From positions 186,001 through 250,000 of the forward strand of contig NZ_NPFW01000020.1 of the NCBI RefSeq assembly GCF_002259405.1: DNA of 64,000 nt. Reading direction: 5' to 3'. The notes beneath the pieces are model-generated. The model made no database searches. It worked only from the letters and a program-made list of their open reading frames with translations, and was not told where the DNA came from. Shown one piece after another: positions 61,781 to 64,000 of the stretch. The translations under genes were made by a program, and so were the position numbers. Position 1 is the stretch's first letter. Each line of letters starts with the position of its first letter. Source of the stretch: Rhodococcus sp. 14-2483-1-2. Lineage in GTDB: Bacteria > Actinomycetota > Actinomycetes > Mycobacteriales > Mycobacteriaceae.

Positions 61781-62415
61781 GACGAGCCTTCCTTGGTGTC
61801 TGCGCTGATAGCCGCCACGAACGCCTGCGCTCGCGCGGTGATGTCGTCCCACTGGGCCGCCGCAACCGACGCCGGTGAAACCACATCGGTGCCTGCCGTC
61901 ACTGCGACGGCACCGGATGCCAGGAACTGAGCCGCGTTACCTGCGTTGACTCCGCCGGACGGAACGAGTTGCGCGTCGGGGAAGGGGCCGAGCAGATCCT
62001 TGAAATACGCGGGCCCGACGGTCCGTGCCGGAAATATCTTCACGGCATCCGCCCCGAGATCGAGGGCGGTCATCACTTCGGACGGGGTGAGCGCGCCCAT
62101 CATCAGCGGGATTCCAGCGTCGGTGACGATCGCGGCAACGTCAGGACGGAGCCCAGGAGTCACGACGAAGCTCGCCCCGGCGTCGATTGCCGACCGCGCT
62201 TGGTCGGCGGTCAGGACGGTGCCCGCCCCGACGACTGCACCGGCGTTCGATGCCGTGCGGACCAGCGCCAGCACGCCTGGTGTGGTGAAGGTCAACTCCA
62301 GGGCCCGAATTCCGCCGCGCGAGAGCGCATCTGCCAGCGCAACAGGATCGGAGATGTGAGGCGCGCGGACCACCGACAGTGCGCGGTCCGCGAGAATTGT
62401 GGACAGTGCATTCAT
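61777..62415 (-). CDS. eda: KDPG/KHG aldolase
   Basis: A 212-residue class I aldolase cleaving 2-keto-3-deoxy-6-phosphogluconate or 4-hydroxy-2-oxoglutarate to pyruvate plus an aldehyde or glyoxylate. GGIRALELTFTTPGVLALV with its glutamate, FVVTPGLRPDV, the Schiff-base lysine in DAVKIFPA and LVPSGGVNAGN are all present. It overlaps the deacylase stop upstream and the permease start downstream by ATGA. The gene context favours a catabolic role with a D-amino-acid derivative or sugar acid rather than the Entner-Doudoroff pathway proper. Confidence 0.92.
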   Translation of the reverse strand: MNALSTILADRALSVVRAPHISDPVALADALSRGGIRALELTFTTPGVLALVRTASNAGAVVGAGTVLTADQARSAIDAGASFVVTPGLRPDVAAIVTDAGIPLMMGALTPSEVMTALDLGADAVKIFPARTVGPAYFKDLLGPFPDAQLVPSGGVNAGNAAQFLASGAVAVTAGTDVVSPASVAAAQWDDITARAQAFVAAISADTKEGSS

Positions 62416-64000
62416 GCTGTCTGCTTTCCGATGGAATCGAGTCGCAGGGCACGGCCTGCAAGAGAGTGGGTGGGACGTCGATCGTCGATGGCGAACGCAC
62501 CGTTGACCATGACGTGGCTGATGCCGTCGGCCTGTTGTTTCGGATTCTCGAACGTGGCGGTGTCGCGCACGGTGGCAGGATCGAACAGCACGAGATCGGC
62601 TGCGTGGCCGAGGGCTATCGTGCCGCGGGCGCGCAGGCGGAGCCGCGCAGCGGGACGGCCGGTCAGGTGATTGATGCAGTCCTCCAGCGAGAGCAGTTGC
62701 TCGTCTCGGACGTAGTGACCCAGGTAGCGGGGAAAGGTTCCCCAGGCGCGTGGGTGCGGTTTCTCGCCGACCAGGATCGCGTCACTGCCGCCCATGTGGC
62801 GTGGATGCGCCATGATCTCTCGCACGTTCTCCTCGTGGCCGACGTGCTGGAGGATGGTGGTGGCCAGAGCGTCTCGGCGAAGGAACTCGAAGAACACGTC
62901 TACCGGCGCGCGCCCCTCGTCGGCCGCGATATCGGACATCGTGCGCCCGACGTAGCGATCGAGCTCCGGATTCGCGACACCGCTGAGCTGGATGGTCTCC
63001 CACTCGACGGTCACGCCGTGGCAGCCGTCGGACCCGTCGACGTCGACATCCTGTGCGATGCGTCGACGCATGTCCGGATCGTCGAGGCGTTCGAGCGCGC
63101 GATCCGGGCCACCCGACATTGCCCAACTCGGCAGCAGCGCAGACAAAGTGGTGGCCCCGGGCAGATACGGATACGTGTCGAGGGTGACGTCGCATCCGTC
63201 CGAGATCGCAGAGTCGACGCGGTCCAAGAACTCACGTGCCCGGCCCCGATTGACGCCGAAGTTCATCGTCGCGTGAGTCAGATGCAGCGCACATCCCGTA
63301 TCCCTCGAGAGATCGAGCATCTCCTGGTACGCGTCGAGCGCGCCGGCGCCGTACGACCGAGTGTGCGGTGCATAGAACCCACCGAAGTCGGCGACGACCT
63401 CGCACAGCGCGCGTAATTCGCTGGTGTCGGCATACATTCCGGGCGTGTACGTCAAACCGCTCGACATTCCGACGGCACCTTCTTGCAGGCCCTGCGCCAA
63501 CAACTCCTGCATGTGGGCGATCTCGGACGGCGTCGCGGGTCGCTGATCAGGGCCAACCGCGAGGTATCGCAATGTTCCCTGGGGAACGAGATAGGCAGCG
63601 TTCGGGGTGATTCCCTGGTCGAGGCGATCGAGGTACGCCGAGACCGAACGCCACGAGAAGTCGAGGTCGACGGGATTGCCGTTCCATCCGGCGATCTGAC
63701 GCCGCACCACATCGAGTGTCGCGTCGTCGATCGGAGCGTAGGCGATGCCGTCCTGTCCGATGACCTCGGTGGTGACGCCCTGACTGATCTTCGGGAAGTG
63801 GTCGGGGTCGGTCAGCAGACGCAGATCGGAATGGGCATGCATGTCGATGAACCCGGGGGACAGGACCTGCCCCGCAGTGGCGTCGACGATTCTGTCGGCA
63901 CCGAGAACGGTGCCGGGTTCGGCGATCGAGGCGATGATTCCGTCGCGGACGAGAACGTCACGACGCAGTCGCGGTGACCCGGTGCCGTCGATGACGTCGG
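62412..64000 (-). CDS. N-acyl-D-amino-acid deacylase, N-terminus beyond window
   Basis: An amidohydrolase open to the right edge of the window; about 529 residues are visible. The metal-binding HAHSD motif follows a beta-strand start (GTGSPRLRRDVLVRDGIIAS, GFIDMHAHSD). MSSGLTYTPGMYADTSEL, FYAPHTRSYG, LHLTHATMN and ILVGEKPHPRAWGTFPRYLG are D-aminoacylase family blocks. It would release D-amino acids from N-acyl-D-amino acids. It overlaps the KDPG/KHG aldolase start by ATGA and heads the operon as far as seen. Confidence 0.93.
   Translation of the reverse strand, partial: DVIDGTGSPRLRRDVLVRDGIIASIAEPGTVLGADRIVDATAGQVLSPGFIDMHAHSDLRLLTDPDHFPKISQGVTTEVIGQDGIAYAPIDDATLDVVRRQIAGWNGNPVDLDFSWRSVSAYLDRLDQGITPNAAYLVPQGTLRYLAVGPDQRPATPSEIAHMQELLAQGLQEGAVGMSSGLTYTPGMYADTSELRALCEVVADFGGFYAPHTRSYGAGALDAYQEMLDLSRDTGCALHLTHATMNFGVNRGRAREFLDRVDSAISDGCDVTLDTYPYLPGATTLSALLPSWAMSGGPDRALERLDDPDMRRRIAQDVDVDGSDGCHGVTVEWETIQLSGVANPELDRYVGRTMSDIAADEGRAPVDVFFEFLRRDALATTILQHVGHEENVREIMAHPRHMGGSDAILVGEKPHPRAWGTFPRYLGHYVRDEQLLSLEDCINHLTGRPAARLRLRARGTIALGHAADLVLFDPATVRDTATFENPKQQADGISHVMVNGAFAIDDRRPTHSLAGRALRLDSIGKQTA

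Noticed and set aside
1..64000. CRISPR arrays, tRNA/rRNA genes, insertion sequences or prophage
   Set aside because: I read both strands for regularly spaced repeats, transposase or integrase motifs and tRNA-like cloverleafs and found none that I could support.

Overview
The window is 64 kb of high-GC actinobacterial chromosome. Gene content points to the Mycobacteriales, most likely a Rhodococcus-like organism: a mycobacterial-type FprB (ferredoxin fused to ferredoxin reductase), an AurF-type diiron oxygenase, DUF3558 lipoprotein, DUF2786, excalibur and TY-Chap-like proteins, a SigG-like ECF sigma factor, several CoA ligases, and many start codons that look leaderless (TANNNT box 6-8 nt upstream, no Shine-Dalgarno). 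The genus is inferred from family content, not from an alignment. I see no tRNA, rRNA, insertion sequence, prophage or CRISPR array; this reads as ordinary chromosome with several accessory metabolic cassettes.

Layout. 1-3.5 kb: the N-terminus of a copper amine oxidase coupled to a small membrane protein, then an alpha/beta hydrolase and an acyl-CoA ligase. 3.6-14.2 kb: a polyol/ketose catabolic locus with a LacD/YihT-type aldolase, FGGY kinase, two LacI repressors, a P-loop kinase, a DCXR-like reductase, a ribose-type ABC importer and a long-chain polyol dehydrogenase. A perfect LacI-type palindrome (core AGACAACGTTGTCT) lies upstream of the aldolase, recurs between the first repressor and the P-loop kinase, and is found in shortened form inside the kinase gene. 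A different palindrome lies upstream of the ABC operon. 14.2-24.9 kb: thioesterase, a PRISE-type reductase with its divergent ArsR regulator and twin operators, an orphan NPPW adenine methyltransferase, a tandem-TetR protein, a DedA protein, a beta-propeller lipoprotein, an ArsR/SRPBCC pair and small membrane or secreted proteins.

24.9-36.4 kb: an amino-acid/dicarboxylate symporter, a SanA-like protein translationally coupled to an APH(3')-like phosphotransferase, an ABC-F protein, a second CoA ligase, a DUF2786 protein, a secreted beta-lactamase-fold protein, and the fprB/diiron-oxygenase pair. 36.4-42.4 kb: a TY-Chap-like protein, a hypothetical protein, then a compact ADP-ribose module (NrtR-like degenerate Nudix regulator divergent from an ADP-ribosylglycohydrolase and a macrodomain hydrolase), an excalibur protein and a VOC protein. 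42.6-51.1 kb: recC-recB-recD, all with ATGA overlaps. 51.1-57.7 kb: a second TY-Chap-like protein, a flavoreductase lacking a flavodoxin domain, a DUF2079 membrane protein, a RelA/SpoT synthetase with an S1-like tail opposite an ECF sigma factor, a VOC protein and a degenerate chorismate-mutase-like protein. 57.9-64 kb: an AIF/rubredoxin-reductase-like flavoprotein, an unknown gene, and an operon of N-acyl-D-amino-acid deacylase (cut by the window edge), KDPG/KHG aldolase and GntP permease.

The strongest candidates for new biology are the NrtR-ARH-macrodomain module, the polyol locus with its operator set, the RelA/SpoT-S1 protein, the APH(3')-like gene and the PRISE protein that appears to have lost its usual tyrosine.
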